From positions 1-64,000 of the forward strand of contig NZ_DATBTY010000034.1 of NCBI RefSeq assembly GCF_036516575.1: a DNA stretch of 64,000 bases. The letters are read 5' to 3'. Under the pieces are notes generated by a model, which saw only the letters and a program-made list of their open reading frames with translations, was not told where the DNA came from and searched no databases. Of the stretch, positions 8,727 through 17,178 are shown piece after piece (positions within the stretch are counted from its first letter, which is position 1; each line of letters opens with the position of its first letter). The translations under genes were made by a program, and so were the position numbers. The DNA comes from Cerasibacillus sp036516575. GTDB taxonomy: Bacteria > Bacillota > Bacilli > Bacillales > Amphibacillaceae.

Positions 8727-9578
8727 ATGGAAATAAAAAAAGTAATGGTTGTTGGTGCAGGACAAATGGGATCAGGAATTGCCCAAGTATGCGCTCAATC
8801 AGGCTATGATGTTTTACTCAATGATATGAATAAAGATGCACTTGAAAAAGGGATGAATCGTATCGAAAAGCTACTATCCCGTTCTGTTGAAAAGGAACGC
8901 ATGACAGCTGAAGACAAAGAAGCGACAATGAGCCGTCTAACACCTTCATCCGATTTAAGTGATGCGAAAGATTGCGATATCGTGATTGAAGCGGTTATTG
9001 AAGATATGAATATAAAACAATCCGTCTTCCAACAATTAGATAAAGTTGCACCACCACATGCAATCTTAGCATCAAATACATCATCTTTACCTATTACAGA
9101 AATTTGCGCTGTAACGAATCGACCTGAAAAAGTAATCGGAATGCATTTTATGAATCCGGTTCCAGTTATGAAATTAGTCGAGGTCATTCGTGGGTTACAA
9201 ACAAGTGATGAAACATACAAAGCAGTCGAAGAGATGTCAAAGAAATTAAATAAGACATCTGTTGAAGTAAATGACTTCCCAGGTTTCGTCGCTAACCGTG
9301 TGTTAATGCCGATGATTAACGAAGCAATCTATACAGTATATGAAGGCGTTGCTTCTGTAGAAGACGTTGATACCGTTATGAAACTAGGTATGAACCACCC
9401 GATGGGTCCACTTACATTAGCAGACTTTATCGGCTTAGATACATGTCTATACATCATGGAAGTACTCCATGAAGGGTTAGGGGACAGTAAGTATCGTCCA
9501 TGTCCATTGCTTAGAAAATATGTTAGTGCAGGTTGGTTAGGCCGTAAGTCAGGGCGTGGCTTTTACACATACGAATAA
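8727..9578 (+). CDS. 3-hydroxybutyryl-CoA (3-hydroxyacyl-CoA) dehydrogenase
   Basis: A 283-residue NAD-dependent dehydrogenase. The Rossmann motif GAGQMGSGIAQ is at residues 10-20; the catalytic His lies in MHFMNPVPVMKLVE near 140, the Asn in FPGFVANRV near 190, and the C-terminal helical domain ends in GRKSGRGFYTYE. It oxidises L-3-hydroxyacyl-CoA to the 3-keto form, supplying the thiolase encoded 24 bases upstream. Its length matches the short-chain Hbd/MmgB type, not a fused hydratase-dehydrogenase. AGGGGG lies eight bases before the ATG. Co-transcription with the neighbouring genes is likely. Confidence 0.92.
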   Translation: MEIKKVMVVGAGQMGSGIAQVCAQSGYDVLLNDMNKDALEKGMNRIEKLLSRSVEKERMTAEDKEATMSRLTPSSDLSDAKDCDIVIEAVIEDMNIKQSVFQQLDKVAPPHAILASNTSSLPITEICAVTNRPEKVIGMHFMNPVPVMKLVEVIRGLQTSDETYKAVEEMSKKLNKTSVEVNDFPGFVANRVLMPMINEAIYTVYEGVASVEDVDTVMKLGMNHPMGPLTLADFIGLDTCLYIMEVLHEGLGDSKYRPCPLLRKYVSAGWLGRKSGRGFYTYE

Positions 9579-9605
9579 TTTAATACGTGATATGGGGGAT
9601 AATCA

Positions 9606-10745
9606 ATGAACTTAAAATTTACAGAAGAACAAGAAATGATGCGCACAATGGTTCGGGATTTTGCTCAAAATGAAGTCGCAAAAGAAGTCGAACGTATGGA
9701 AGTTGAAGATCGCTTTCCTATTGAAGTCATTAAAAAAATGGGTGAGCTCGGATTAATGGGGATTCCGATTGATGAAAAATACGGTGGCAGTGGCATGGAC
9801 TTCACATCGTATATTATTGCCATTCATGAGCTATCAAAAGTAAGTGCATCTGTCGGTGTTATCTTATCCGTTCATACATCAGTTGGAACGAATCCGATTC
9901 TTTACTTTGGAACAGAAGAACAAAAGCAGAAATATATCCCTAAATTAGCAAGTGGTGAATACATTGGCGCTTTTGCATTAACTGAGCCAAGTGCTGGATC
10001 AGATGCAGCAAGCCTCAGAACGACTGCAAAGCGAGATGGTGACGACTATATTTTAAATGGCTCCAAGATGTTTATTACAAATGGCGGCGTTGCACAAACA
10101 TATGTTGTTTTTGCTCGTACAAATGAAGAAGAGCGCTCAAGAGGGATTAGTGCCTTTATTGTAGAGAAAGACACCCCAGGTCTCATTATCGGTAAGAAAG
10201 AGAAAAAGATGGGATTGCACGGCTCTAATACAGTCGAAATTAGCTTCGACAATTGTCGCGTCAGTAAAGAACAAATGCTTGGAGAAGAAGGCGAAGGATT
10301 TAAAATTGCGATGTCCAATTTAGACAGAGGTCGAGTTGGAATTGCTGCTCAAGCATTAGGTATTGCTGAAGCTTCTTTAGAACATGCGGTAGCATATGCT
10401 AAAGAACGTGAACAATTTGGTAAACCGATTGCCCACCAGCAAGGTCTATCTTTTAAACTTGCTGATATGGCAACTCAAGTCGAAGCAGCAAAGCTATTAA
10501 CTTATCAAGCTGCTGAACTTGTAGGAAAAGGCCTTCCAGCTGGTAAACAAGCATCAATGGCTAAGATGTACTCAACGAAAACAGCTGTTAAAACAGCCAT
10601 TGAAGCGGTTCAAGTATTTGGTGGCTACGGCTACACTGAAGATTACCCAGTTGAACGTTTCTTTAGAGATGCAAAAGTAACCGAAATATACGAAGGAACG
10701 AATGAAATTCAACGTCTCGTTATTGGGAAACATCTTTTAAAATAA
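9606..10745 (+). CDS. Acyl-CoA dehydrogenase (first copy)
   Basis: A 379-residue FAD-dependent acyl-CoA dehydrogenase of the short/branched-chain length class. N-terminal helical, middle beta and C-terminal helical domains are all present. FALTEPSAGSDAAS and FITNGG line the flavin and substrate pockets, and the likely catalytic base is Glu363 in IYEGTNEIQR. It introduces the trans-2 double bond in acyl-CoA and passes electrons to electron-transfer flavoprotein and from there probably to FadF. A second gene of equal length follows 66 bases downstream. The pair differs mainly in the N-terminal and substrate-facing segments, suggesting duplication followed by a change in substrate preference. 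Confidence 0.92.
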   Translation: MNLKFTEEQEMMRTMVRDFAQNEVAKEVERMEVEDRFPIEVIKKMGELGLMGIPIDEKYGGSGMDFTSYIIAIHELSKVSASVGVILSVHTSVGTNPILYFGTEEQKQKYIPKLASGEYIGAFALTEPSAGSDAASLRTTAKRDGDDYILNGSKMFITNGGVAQTYVVFARTNEEERSRGISAFIVEKDTPGLIIGKKEKKMGLHGSNTVEISFDNCRVSKEQMLGEEGEGFKIAMSNLDRGRVGIAAQALGIAEASLEHAVAYAKEREQFGKPIAHQQGLSFKLADMATQVEAAKLLTYQAAELVGKGLPAGKQASMAKMYSTKTAVKTAIEAVQVFGGYGYTEDYPVERFFRDAKVTEIYEGTNEIQRLVIGKHLLK

Positions 10746-10811
10746 GTGTCTGCAATGATATATTAGATACTGTAAGAACACATCTTTGAAAAGCAGAGAG
10801 GAGCATATTAA

Positions 10812-11951
10812 ATGCAATTTCAACTAACAGAAGAACAAGAAATGTTACGTAAAATGGTACGGGATTTTGCTGAAAATGAAGTCGCACCAACAGCAGCGGA
10901 ACGTGATGAAGAGGAACGCTTTGACCGCGAAATTTTTGATAAAATGGCTGAACTCGGGCTAACAGGTATTCCGTGGCCTGAAGAATATGGTGGGATCGGT
11001 TCGGATTATGTCAGCTATGTGATTGCTGTGGAAGAACTATCTCGCGTATGTGCATCAACTGGCGTTACATTGTCCGCACATTTATCACTTGCAAGCTGGC
11101 CGATTTATAAATACGGAAACGAAGAGCAAAAGAAAACCTTCCTTCATCGTTTAGCAACAGGACAAGCTATTGGAGCTTATGCCTTATCAGAGCCAGGGGC
11201 GGGTAGTGACGTTGTATCTATGCGCATGACAGCTAAAAAAGATGGCGACGACTACATTTTAAATGGAAATAAAGTATGGATTACTAACGGTGGGGTAGCA
11301 GATATTTATATCGTATTCGCCAAAACGGACCAAGATGCTCGCCATCGTGGTATTAGTGCATTTATTGTCGAAAAGGGTACAGAAGGCTTCTCGTTCGGTA
11401 AGAAAGAGAAGAAATTAGGTATTCGTTCATCTCCTACAACAGAGTTGATCTTTGAAAATTGCCGCATCCCGAAAGAGAATTTACTCGGTGAAGAAGGCGA
11501 AGGATTTAAAATTGCGATGTCCACATTAGATGGTGGTCGAAATGGAATCGCCGCACAAGCACTGGGTATTGCCCAAGGCGCCTTAGATGCATCCATCGCA
11601 TATGCTAAAGAACGTGAACAGTTCGGAAAACCAATCGCTTATAATCAAGGGATTTCCTTTAAATTAGCTGATATGGCAACTGAAGTCGAAGCAGCACGAC
11701 TATTAACTTATCAAGCGGCTTGGCTAGAATCAAATGGTTTACCTTACGGAAAAGAATCAGCTATGTCTAAGTTATTTGCAGGTGATGCAGCAATGAGAGT
11801 GACGACAGAAGCTGTACAAGTATTCGGTGGTTACGGATATACGAAAGATTATCCAGTTGAACGTTATATGCGTGATGCGAAAATTACGCAAATCTATGAA
11901 GGAACAAATGAAATTCAACGTCTTGTTATCGGTAGAATGATAACGAAATAA
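10812..11951 (+). CDS. Acyl-CoA dehydrogenase (second copy)
   Basis: A second 379-residue acyl-CoA dehydrogenase, clearly paralogous to the preceding gene. The same frame opens with FQLTEEQEM, followed by YALSEPGAGSD, ITNGGVADIY and the catalytic Glu363 in IYEGTNEIQR. Differences include LGIRSSPTTELIF in place of MGLHGSNTVEISF in the acyl-binding region. It is likely to act on acyl-CoA of another chain length or branching, which cannot be fixed from sequence alone. It is the last enzyme gene of the operon; a strong terminator follows 18 bases after its stop, so the TetR gene beyond is transcribed separately. Confidence 0.92.
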   Translation: MQFQLTEEQEMLRKMVRDFAENEVAPTAAERDEEERFDREIFDKMAELGLTGIPWPEEYGGIGSDYVSYVIAVEELSRVCASTGVTLSAHLSLASWPIYKYGNEEQKKTFLHRLATGQAIGAYALSEPGAGSDVVSMRMTAKKDGDDYILNGNKVWITNGGVADIYIVFAKTDQDARHRGISAFIVEKGTEGFSFGKKEKKLGIRSSPTTELIFENCRIPKENLLGEEGEGFKIAMSTLDGGRNGIAAQALGIAQGALDASIAYAKEREQFGKPIAYNQGISFKLADMATEVEAARLLTYQAAWLESNGLPYGKESAMSKLFAGDAAMRVTTEAVQVFGGYGYTKDYPVERYMRDAKITQIYEGTNEIQRLVIGRMITK

Positions 11952-11969
11952 GTTGAAGATTAACATAAG

Positions 11970-12004
11970 AGGCATGTGTGGCAATTGCCATACATGCCTT
12001 TTTA
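11970..12004 (+). terminator. Intrinsic terminator of the beta-oxidation operon
   Basis: AGGCATGTGTGGC and GCCATACATGCCT form a 13-bp stem with an AATT loop, followed by TTTTT. Confidence 0.85.
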
Positions 12005-12118
12005 CTAAAGTAGACTTGGTTCAGATTGAGTTAAAACATTAAACCAATAAATAATATCAATTGACATATTATTTAAGGTCGTTACTAATTCATGGAAATT
12101 GTCCAAACCAAGTTACTT

Positions 12119-12312
12119 GAAACGGAGGGCTTACGACTCCTGGTCGGCAAAAAGCGGTCCCGTCCTAGGACCAACGCCGACACTAGCACGTCCTGTGCGT
12201 CGCGGGAAAGCATGAGTCTTGAGACCCCAGAACGAGTTTTTTGCGAGTGAGGAGGCTCAAGTCATGCCACGGAAAGCGTCCGCCTGCAGTGGAAAGTAAC
12301 GGGGTGCACAGG
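12119..12312. repeat. Degenerate copy of a dispersed Bacillales intergenic repeat
   Basis: This 190-base block is far richer in GC than its surroundings. It contains phrases such as GGAAAGCGTCCGCCTGCAG, GAGGAGGCTCAAG and GGGAAAGC that recur in intergenic repeats of many Bacillaceae genomes (recognised from memory). Its left part folds into nested hairpins: GTCGGC/GCCGAC, GGTCC/GGACC and GCAC/GTGC. No open frame is convincing. Function is unknown. Confidence 0.5.
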
Positions 12313-12394
12313 CAGATATACCTTTTATGAATGAGTCAGATTGAAGTGGCGAAAAAAGTAACGCCTAAACATAGTATATGAGGGGGTTAGGGTC

Positions 12395-13015
12395 ATGACA
12401 GACAAACAGATTCTTTCCTCGGTTAAAGATCGTCAACTTGTTGAAAAACGTCGTCAACAGATGATTAAAGCAGCCATCTCCCTATTTAAAGAAAAGGGAT
12501 TTCATCGGACAACAACACGCGAAATCGCAAAGCAATCAGGGTTTAGTATTGGAACACTGTATGAATATATTCGGACGAAAGAGGATATTCTATTTCTTGT
12601 CTGTGATTCAATCTATGAACAAGTAAAACGGCGCCTCGAAGCAGTTATTGAGCTGCAGGTGCCAACAAATGACACATTAAGTCATGTGGTCAGAGCCTAT
12701 TTTGAACTAATGGATGACATGCAAGATGAGGTCGTCGTTATGTATCAAGAAGTGAAGTCCCTACAAAAAGAATCCCGAGACTATGTCTTACAAAAAGAAC
12801 GTGAAATGGTCGATATGTTTAAAGCCATGCTCTATAAATATTTACCGTATAAAATCTCGGAAACTGACGCAGAATTAGTAGCAAATAACATTTTTGTCAA
12901 AGGACAAATGTGGGGTTTTCGACGCTGGATGCTCCAAAAACAATTCACATTGGAAACATATATTGACCGTCAACTTCACTATTTAAGGAAGGCTCTCGCC
13001 GTTAAAGTGCCATAA
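12395..13015 (+). CDS. TetR/AcrR family regulator, probable controller of the beta-oxidation cluster
   Basis: A 206-residue TetR-family repressor. A helix-turn-helix domain occupies about residues 20-65 (AISLFKEKGFHRTT, then REIAKQSGFSIGTLYEYI), followed by an all-helical ligand and dimerisation domain. It is not closely similar to B. subtilis FadR beyond the DNA-binding domain, but its position at the end of the acyl-CoA dehydrogenase genes suggests an acyl-CoA-responsive repressor. Candidate operators are the palindrome at 7471 and the inverted repeat at 5162. No such palindrome is seen at its own start, so autoregulation is not evident. The ATG follows GAGGGGG. Confidence 0.85.
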   Translation: MTDKQILSSVKDRQLVEKRRQQMIKAAISLFKEKGFHRTTTREIAKQSGFSIGTLYEYIRTKEDILFLVCDSIYEQVKRRLEAVIELQVPTNDTLSHVVRAYFELMDDMQDEVVVMYQEVKSLQKESRDYVLQKEREMVDMFKAMLYKYLPYKISETDAELVANNIFVKGQMWGFRRWMLQKQFTLETYIDRQLHYLRKALAVKVP

Positions 13016-13099
13016 TGCACTCTCAAGGAGAAAAAGGAATTTAAAAAAGACTTGTCTATCTATTTTTTTAACATTTTTCAAAAAAACATTCAATATAAT

Positions 13100-13129
13100 T
13101 TGATTATCATGTATGTTATAGTTTATACT
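13100..13129 (+). promoter_or_regulatory. Putative sigma-A promoter of rpoE
   Basis: TTGATT (13100) and TATACT (13124) are 18 bases apart, about 90 bases before the rpoE start. Confidence 0.55.
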
Positions 13130-13220
13130 TCATTAATGGAAAATAGAAACTACACATAAACAACGCTTTTTTAAATAGGCAAGTCGCCTTAATAACATGT
13201 GAAAAAGGGAGTGCAGTTTG

Positions 13221-13763
13221 ATGACTTTGAAAGATGCTAGCCCGGACAAATTAAAGCATTTGTCAATGATTGATTTGGCTAACTTGTTATTAATGGATCA
13301 AAGGAAAGCATTAGATTTTAAAGAAATGTTTAACGAAATTAGTAAAATAAAAGGGTTTTCTAAAGCAGAGGAACTCGATAAATTAGCCCAATTCTACACA
13401 GATTTAAATACAGATGGACGTTTTATGACATTAGGCTCTAATGTGTGGGGATTAAAACGTTGGTACCCTGTCGATGAAATTGATGAGGAAATTAAAGTTA
13501 GACCGAAGAAAAAGAAAAAACGTCGCAAAGAAGACGACGATGATTTATTAGATGATGACATCGAATTAGACGATGATGATTTAGAACTTCTTGATGACGA
13601 AGAAGAGGACGATGAGACATATTCCGATGTACTCGAAGATGAAGATGACGATGAATTCACTAATATTGACGACAAGCTTGATGAAGACCTTGATGACGAT
13701 CTTCTCGATGATGAAGAATTCGCTGACGAGGAATTTGATGAAGAGGAAGAAGATTTTAAGTAA
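13221..13763 (+). CDS. rpoE: RNA polymerase delta subunit RpoE
   Basis: A 180-residue protein. An N-terminal winged-helix domain (residues 1-95, ending near SNVWGLKRWYPVDEID) is followed by a short basic patch of Lys/Arg and a long disordered tail made almost wholly of Asp, Glu and Leu. This basic-then-acidic layout is the hallmark of the Firmicute delta factor, which speeds RNA polymerase recycling and alters promoter selectivity. The gene sits directly upstream of pyrG, as in B. subtilis. ATG 13221 is preferred over the TTG immediately before it. Minus-strand Ser-rich open frames here are shadows of the acidic tail. Confidence 0.93.
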   Translation: MTLKDASPDKLKHLSMIDLANLLLMDQRKALDFKEMFNEISKIKGFSKAEELDKLAQFYTDLNTDGRFMTLGSNVWGLKRWYPVDEIDEEIKVRPKKKKKRRKEDDDDLLDDDIELDDDDLELLDDEEEDDETYSDVLEDEDDDEFTNIDDKLDEDLDDDLLDDEEFADEEFDEEEEDFK

Positions 13764-13769
13764 GAGAAC

Positions 13770-13809
13770 TTGACTTTTTTCTGGCAGATGGGTAGTATTT
13801 TTATTGGGC
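13770..13809 (+). promoter_or_regulatory. pyrG promoter with GGGC initiation region
   Basis: TTGACT (13770-13775), a 17-base spacer and TAGTAT (13793-13798) place the start at GGGC (13806-13809), eight bases after the -10. In B. subtilis the pyrG transcript also begins GGGC; low CTP stalls polymerase at the C and causes extra G residues to be added. The same initiation sequence here supports conserved CTP sensing. Confidence 0.7.
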
Positions 13810-13827
13810 ACGTTAAGTTCAATTAAT

Positions 13828-13864
13828 AAGCGTTTCCCCTGTTTAATGGGGAGGCGCTTTTCTT
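13828..13864 (+). terminator. pyrG leader attenuator
   Basis: AAGCGTTTCCCC pairs with GGGGAGGCGCTT around an eight-base loop, followed by TTCTT. It lies 22 bases after the predicted GGGC start and 114 bases before pyrG. The pyrimidine-rich 5' strand (TTTCCCC) is what a 5' poly-G tract made at low CTP could pair with to prevent termination, as known for B. subtilis pyrG. It may also stop rpoE transcripts. Confidence 0.7.
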
Positions 13865-13977
13865 ATGAATAAGTATGTTAACTGATAGGGAGATTCCATA
13901 CTTTTCACCATTTAAAGTATGTTTTAACAGTGCTTTTCCAAGATAAACTCTACAATTTTAGAAAGAGGGATGACTGG

Positions 13978-15558
13978 ATGACTAAGTATATATTTGTCAC
14001 AGGTGGTGTCGTTTCATCACTAGGAAAGGGCATCACGGCTGCCTCACTTGGCCGTTTATTAAAAAGCCGTGGATTAAAGGTAACATTACAAAAGTTTGAC
14101 CCCTATATTAATGTGGACCCAGGAACGATGAGTCCATACCAGCATGGTGAAGTTTTTGTGACAGAAGACGGAAAAGAAGCAGATTTAGATTTAGGTCATT
14201 ACGAACGTTTTATCGATATTAATTTGAATAAGTACAGTAATATTACAACAGGAAAAGTCTATTCATCAGTAATCCGCAAAGAACGTCGCGGAGAATTTGG
14301 GGGAGCAACGGTTCAAGTCATTCCACATATAACGAATGAAATAAAGGAGCAAGTTTTTCGTGCAGGTGAAGCGACAGAGGCTGATGTTGTCATTACAGAA
14401 ATTGGCGGAACGGTTGGGGACATCGAATCCTTACCATTCTTAGAAGCGATTCGCCAAATAAAAAGTGACGTCGGTCGTGAGAGTGTCATGTATATTCATT
14501 GTACACTCGTTCCATTTATCCATGCAGCTGGTGAAATGAAGACAAAACCGACACAACATAGTGTGAAAGAATTACGCTCATTAGGTATCCAACCGGATGC
14601 AGTGGTTTTACGTACGGAACACCCAATTAGTAAAGAAAATAAGGAAAAGATTGCTCTGTTTTGTGATATCAACCTTAATGCTGTGATTGAAATGCAGGAT
14701 CAAGAAAATTTATATCAGATTCCAGTTGAATTACAGAAGCAACAATTTGATCAACTAGTCTGTGATCATTTACATTTAACATGTGGTGAAGCTGATATGA
14801 AAGAATGGTCCCAGCTCATTGACAAAGTCAATCAGTTATCTAAAACAATCCATGTAGGTATAGTCGGCAAATATGTCGAACTTCCTGATGCATATCTTTC
14901 TGTCGTCGAAGCACTAAAACATGCAGGCTACGTCTATGGTGCTGATATTGAGATACATTGGATTAATTCCGAAACATTGGATCATAAAACAATCGATCAG
15001 GCGTTAGCTCATGTCGATGGGATCATCGTACCGAGTGGATTCGGTAAACGTGGTATTGAAGGGAAAATTGAAGCTATTCGCTACGCAAGAGTGAATCAGA
15101 TTCCATTTTTCGGTATTGGTTTAGGTATGCAATTGGCTGCTGTTGAATTTGCCCGCCATGTACTTGGTTTAGATGATGCTCATACAACAGAAGTTAATCC
15201 AAGTACGTCGCACCCAATCGTAGATGTGATTGTAGATGATGAGAATGCTGGATTACGACTAGGAAACAGAACATGTCAACTAATCGACAATACAAAATCC
15301 AAAGCAGCTTATAACAATCAAGGTATCATCCATGAGCGCCACCGTCATCGCTTTATGTTAAATCAAGCTTATGTCGACAAGCTCCAAGAACATGGATTAC
15401 TCGTTTCTGGTGTTAGTGTAGAAGACAAAATGGTGGAAATTATTGAATTAAAAGATCATCCATGGTTTGTCGCAAGTCAGTTCCATCCAGAATTCAAATC
15501 ACGTCCAACTAGACCACAGGCTTTATTTTTAGGTTTTATTGGCGCGATATCAAAATAA
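13978..15558 (+). CDS. pyrG: CTP synthase with substituted glutaminase nucleophile
   Basis: A 526-residue CTP synthase, which makes CTP from UTP, ATP and glutamine or ammonia. The synthetase domain (residues 1-265) is intact, with P-loop GGVVSSLGKG and the conserved QKFDPYINVDPGTM. The class I amidotransferase domain keeps the His and Glu of the triad (SQFHPEF near 507), but the nucleophile motif normally read as GICLGMQ is GIGLGMQ: residue 381 is Gly (codon GGT, 15118-15120). PGGFG is also PSGFG, and the domain is slightly short. As read, the enzyme should use free ammonia only. ATG 13978 fits the GAGGG site; an earlier in-frame ATG at 13930 has none. Confidence 0.92.
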   Translation: MTKYIFVTGGVVSSLGKGITAASLGRLLKSRGLKVTLQKFDPYINVDPGTMSPYQHGEVFVTEDGKEADLDLGHYERFIDINLNKYSNITTGKVYSSVIRKERRGEFGGATVQVIPHITNEIKEQVFRAGEATEADVVITEIGGTVGDIESLPFLEAIRQIKSDVGRESVMYIHCTLVPFIHAAGEMKTKPTQHSVKELRSLGIQPDAVVLRTEHPISKENKEKIALFCDINLNAVIEMQDQENLYQIPVELQKQQFDQLVCDHLHLTCGEADMKEWSQLIDKVNQLSKTIHVGIVGKYVELPDAYLSVVEALKHAGYVYGADIEIHWINSETLDHKTIDQALAHVDGIIVPSGFGKRGIEGKIEAIRYARVNQIPFFGIGLGMQLAAVEFARHVLGLDDAHTTEVNPSTSHPIVDVIVDDENAGLRLGNRTCQLIDNTKSKAAYNNQGIIHERHRHRFMLNQAYVDKLQEHGLLVSGVSVEDKMVEIIELKDHPWFVASQFHPEFKSRPTRPQALFLGFIGAISK

Positions 15559-15608
15559 TTATGGGATTTCAGACTGTTTAATAGAATAAAAAAATCCTTT
15601 TATCGTTA

Positions 15609-15652
15609 TAAAGAGATGACCCCTGTATCAGATGGGGGTCATCTCTTTTCTG
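15609..15652 (+). terminator. Intrinsic terminator of pyrG
   Basis: AAAGAGATGACCCC pairs with GGGGTCATCTCTTT, followed by TCTGTTATT. Confidence 0.85.
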
Positions 15653-15718
15653 TTATTCCTTTTAATATCATAAAGTAGTAGTGCATTTTGACTAAAATAT
15701 AGAAATAAGTTCTGATTT

Positions 15719-15748
15719 AAAGGAATAATGAGATATTATGTAGAAGTA
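15719..15748 (+). promoter_or_regulatory. Candidate sigma-H promoter of spo0F
   Basis: AAAGGAATA fits the -35 consensus RnAGGAwww fully. Twelve bases later GTAGAAGTA fits RnnGAATww with one mismatch. spo0F in B. subtilis has a sigma-H promoter, which makes this reading plausible. No strong Spo0A box was recognised next to it. Confidence 0.55.
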
Positions 15749-15801
15749 AACTAAATAAAGCCTTCATAAGAATGGAGAAATCATAGACGAGGGGGGACTA
15801 T

Positions 15802-16173
15802 GTGGCGAAAAAAATCTTAATTGTAGACGATGAGGCGGGCATACGATTGTTACTTAAAGAAATACTAAAACAAGACGGTCATCATATCTGTCAAGCAAAA
15901 ACAGGAAAAGAAGCCCTGGATAAAATGACAGCAGCCCCATTCGATTTATTAATCATTGATTATCATATACCTATATTAGATGGGGTAGCCGTCCTTCAGC
16001 AACTTCAAGAAAAAGGAATTCATCTTCCGTGTATTTTTATGACGGGTATGTTTGAGATGCTTGTCGACGAGTTAGAGGAAATGGATTTTGTGACCGGTAT
16101 TATCGCTAAACCTTTTCATGTCCATGAATTACTAAAACTCGTACGTGGCACGCTTTGTGAGACGAAAAGCTAG
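15802..16173 (+). CDS. spo0F: Sporulation phosphorelay response regulator Spo0F
   Basis: A 123-residue single-domain response regulator with no output domain. The acidic pair is at VDDE (residues 8-11), the phosphoacceptor is Asp53 in IIDYHIP, the switch Thr is in FMTGM and the Lys in AKPF. It receives phosphate from sporulation kinases and passes it to Spo0B. The start is GTG at 15802 after GGGGGG; the ATG at 15800 is out of frame. The gene keeps its B. subtilis place between pyrG and fbaA. Other stand-alone receivers look alike, but this position and the VDDEAGIR signature favour Spo0F. Confidence 0.9.
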   Translation: MAKKILIVDDEAGIRLLLKEILKQDGHHICQAKTGKEALDKMTAAPFDLLIIDYHIPILDGVAVLQQLQEKGIHLPCIFMTGMFEMLVDELEEMDFVTGIIAKPFHVHELLKLVRGTLCETKS

Positions 16174-16299
16174 TACGAAAGATACAGCGATAATGTTTGC
16201 TACTTATTCGCTGAGTTGGTATTCTATAATTAACGTGTATACATTGATACACGAGGTTTATATTATTTAGAAGTAAAAAGAAAAGGGAGGATTTTCATC

Positions 16300-17163
16300 A
16301 TGACATTAGTTTCGATGAAAGAAATGCTTGAAAAGGCAAAAGCAAATGGTTATGCAGTTGGTCAATTCAATTTAAATAACTTAGAGTATGGGCAAGCCAT
16401 TTTGCAAGCTGCTGAAGAAGAAAAATCTCCAGTCATCATCGGAGTATCAGAAGGAGCAGCACGCTATATGGGTGGTTATAAAGTTGCGGTAGCAATGATT
16501 AAATCATTAATGGAAGAATACGGTACAACCGTACCAGTCGCTATTCATTTAGACCACGGTTCAAGCTTTCAAGAATGTGCAAAAGCGATTCATGCAGGAT
16601 TTACTTCTGTGATGATCGATGCATCCGCCCAACCTTTAGAAGACAATATTGCCGTTACGAAGAAAGTCGTTGAATTAGCTCATTTACACGGTGTTTCTGT
16701 TGAAGCGGAATTGGGTCGTGTTGGTGGACAGGAAGATGACTTAATTGTAGAAGATGCTGAAGCGATGTATGCGATTCCTTCTGAGTGTGAACAACTTGTA
16801 CGAGAGACAGGTGTCGATTGTTTTGCGCCAGCATTAGGCTCTGTACATGGACCATATAAAGGAGAACCGAATTTAGGTTTCGACCGTATGGAGGAAGTCA
16901 TGCATTTAACAGGCGTACCTCTTGTATTACACGGTGGAACAGGTATCCCGACGAAAGATATCGAACGTGCTATTTCTCTTGGAACAGCTAAAATCAATGT
17001 CAATACAGAAAACCAAATTGCCCAAGCGAATAAGGTCCGTGAAGTCCTAGCTGAAAAACCAGAACTTTATGACCCACGTAAATATCTAGGTCCTTCCCGT
17101 GACGTTATTAAAGAAACTGTCATTGGCAAAATGCGTGAATTCGGTTCTTCAAATAAAGCGTAA
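16300..17163 (+). CDS. fbaA: Class II fructose-1,6-bisphosphate aldolase
   Basis: A 287-residue zinc-dependent aldolase that interconverts fructose 1,6-bisphosphate with glyceraldehyde 3-phosphate and dihydroxyacetone phosphate. Metal ligands are visible in HLDHGS (near residue 85), GSVHGPYKG (near 180) and LHGGTGIP (near 210). Catalytic and phosphate-binding stretches such as KINVNTENQ follow. GGGAGG lies about ten bases upstream of the ATG. Its stop is 15 bases before the transaldolase start, so the two central-carbon genes are probably one transcript. TATAAT at 16225 without a good -35 may be its promoter. Confidence 0.95.
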   Translation: MTLVSMKEMLEKAKANGYAVGQFNLNNLEYGQAILQAAEEEKSPVIIGVSEGAARYMGGYKVAVAMIKSLMEEYGTTVPVAIHLDHGSSFQECAKAIHAGFTSVMIDASAQPLEDNIAVTKKVVELAHLHGVSVEAELGRVGGQEDDLIVEDAEAMYAIPSECEQLVRETGVDCFAPALGSVHGPYKGEPNLGFDRMEEVMHLTGVPLVLHGGTGIPTKDIERAISLGTAKINVNTENQIAQANKVREVLAEKPELYDPRKYLGPSRDVIKETVIGKMREFGSSNKA

Positions 17164-17178
17164 TGAAGAGGGATAAGA

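Noticed and set aside
12395..13015. Direct orthologue of B. subtilis FadR
   Set aside because: Similarity is limited to the helix-turn-helix domain; the rest differs, so only the TetR family is assigned.
13394..13822. Minus-strand Ser-rich and plus-strand Met/Lys-rich frames over rpoE
   Set aside because: They are shadows of the Asp/Glu codon repeats in the delta subunit tail.
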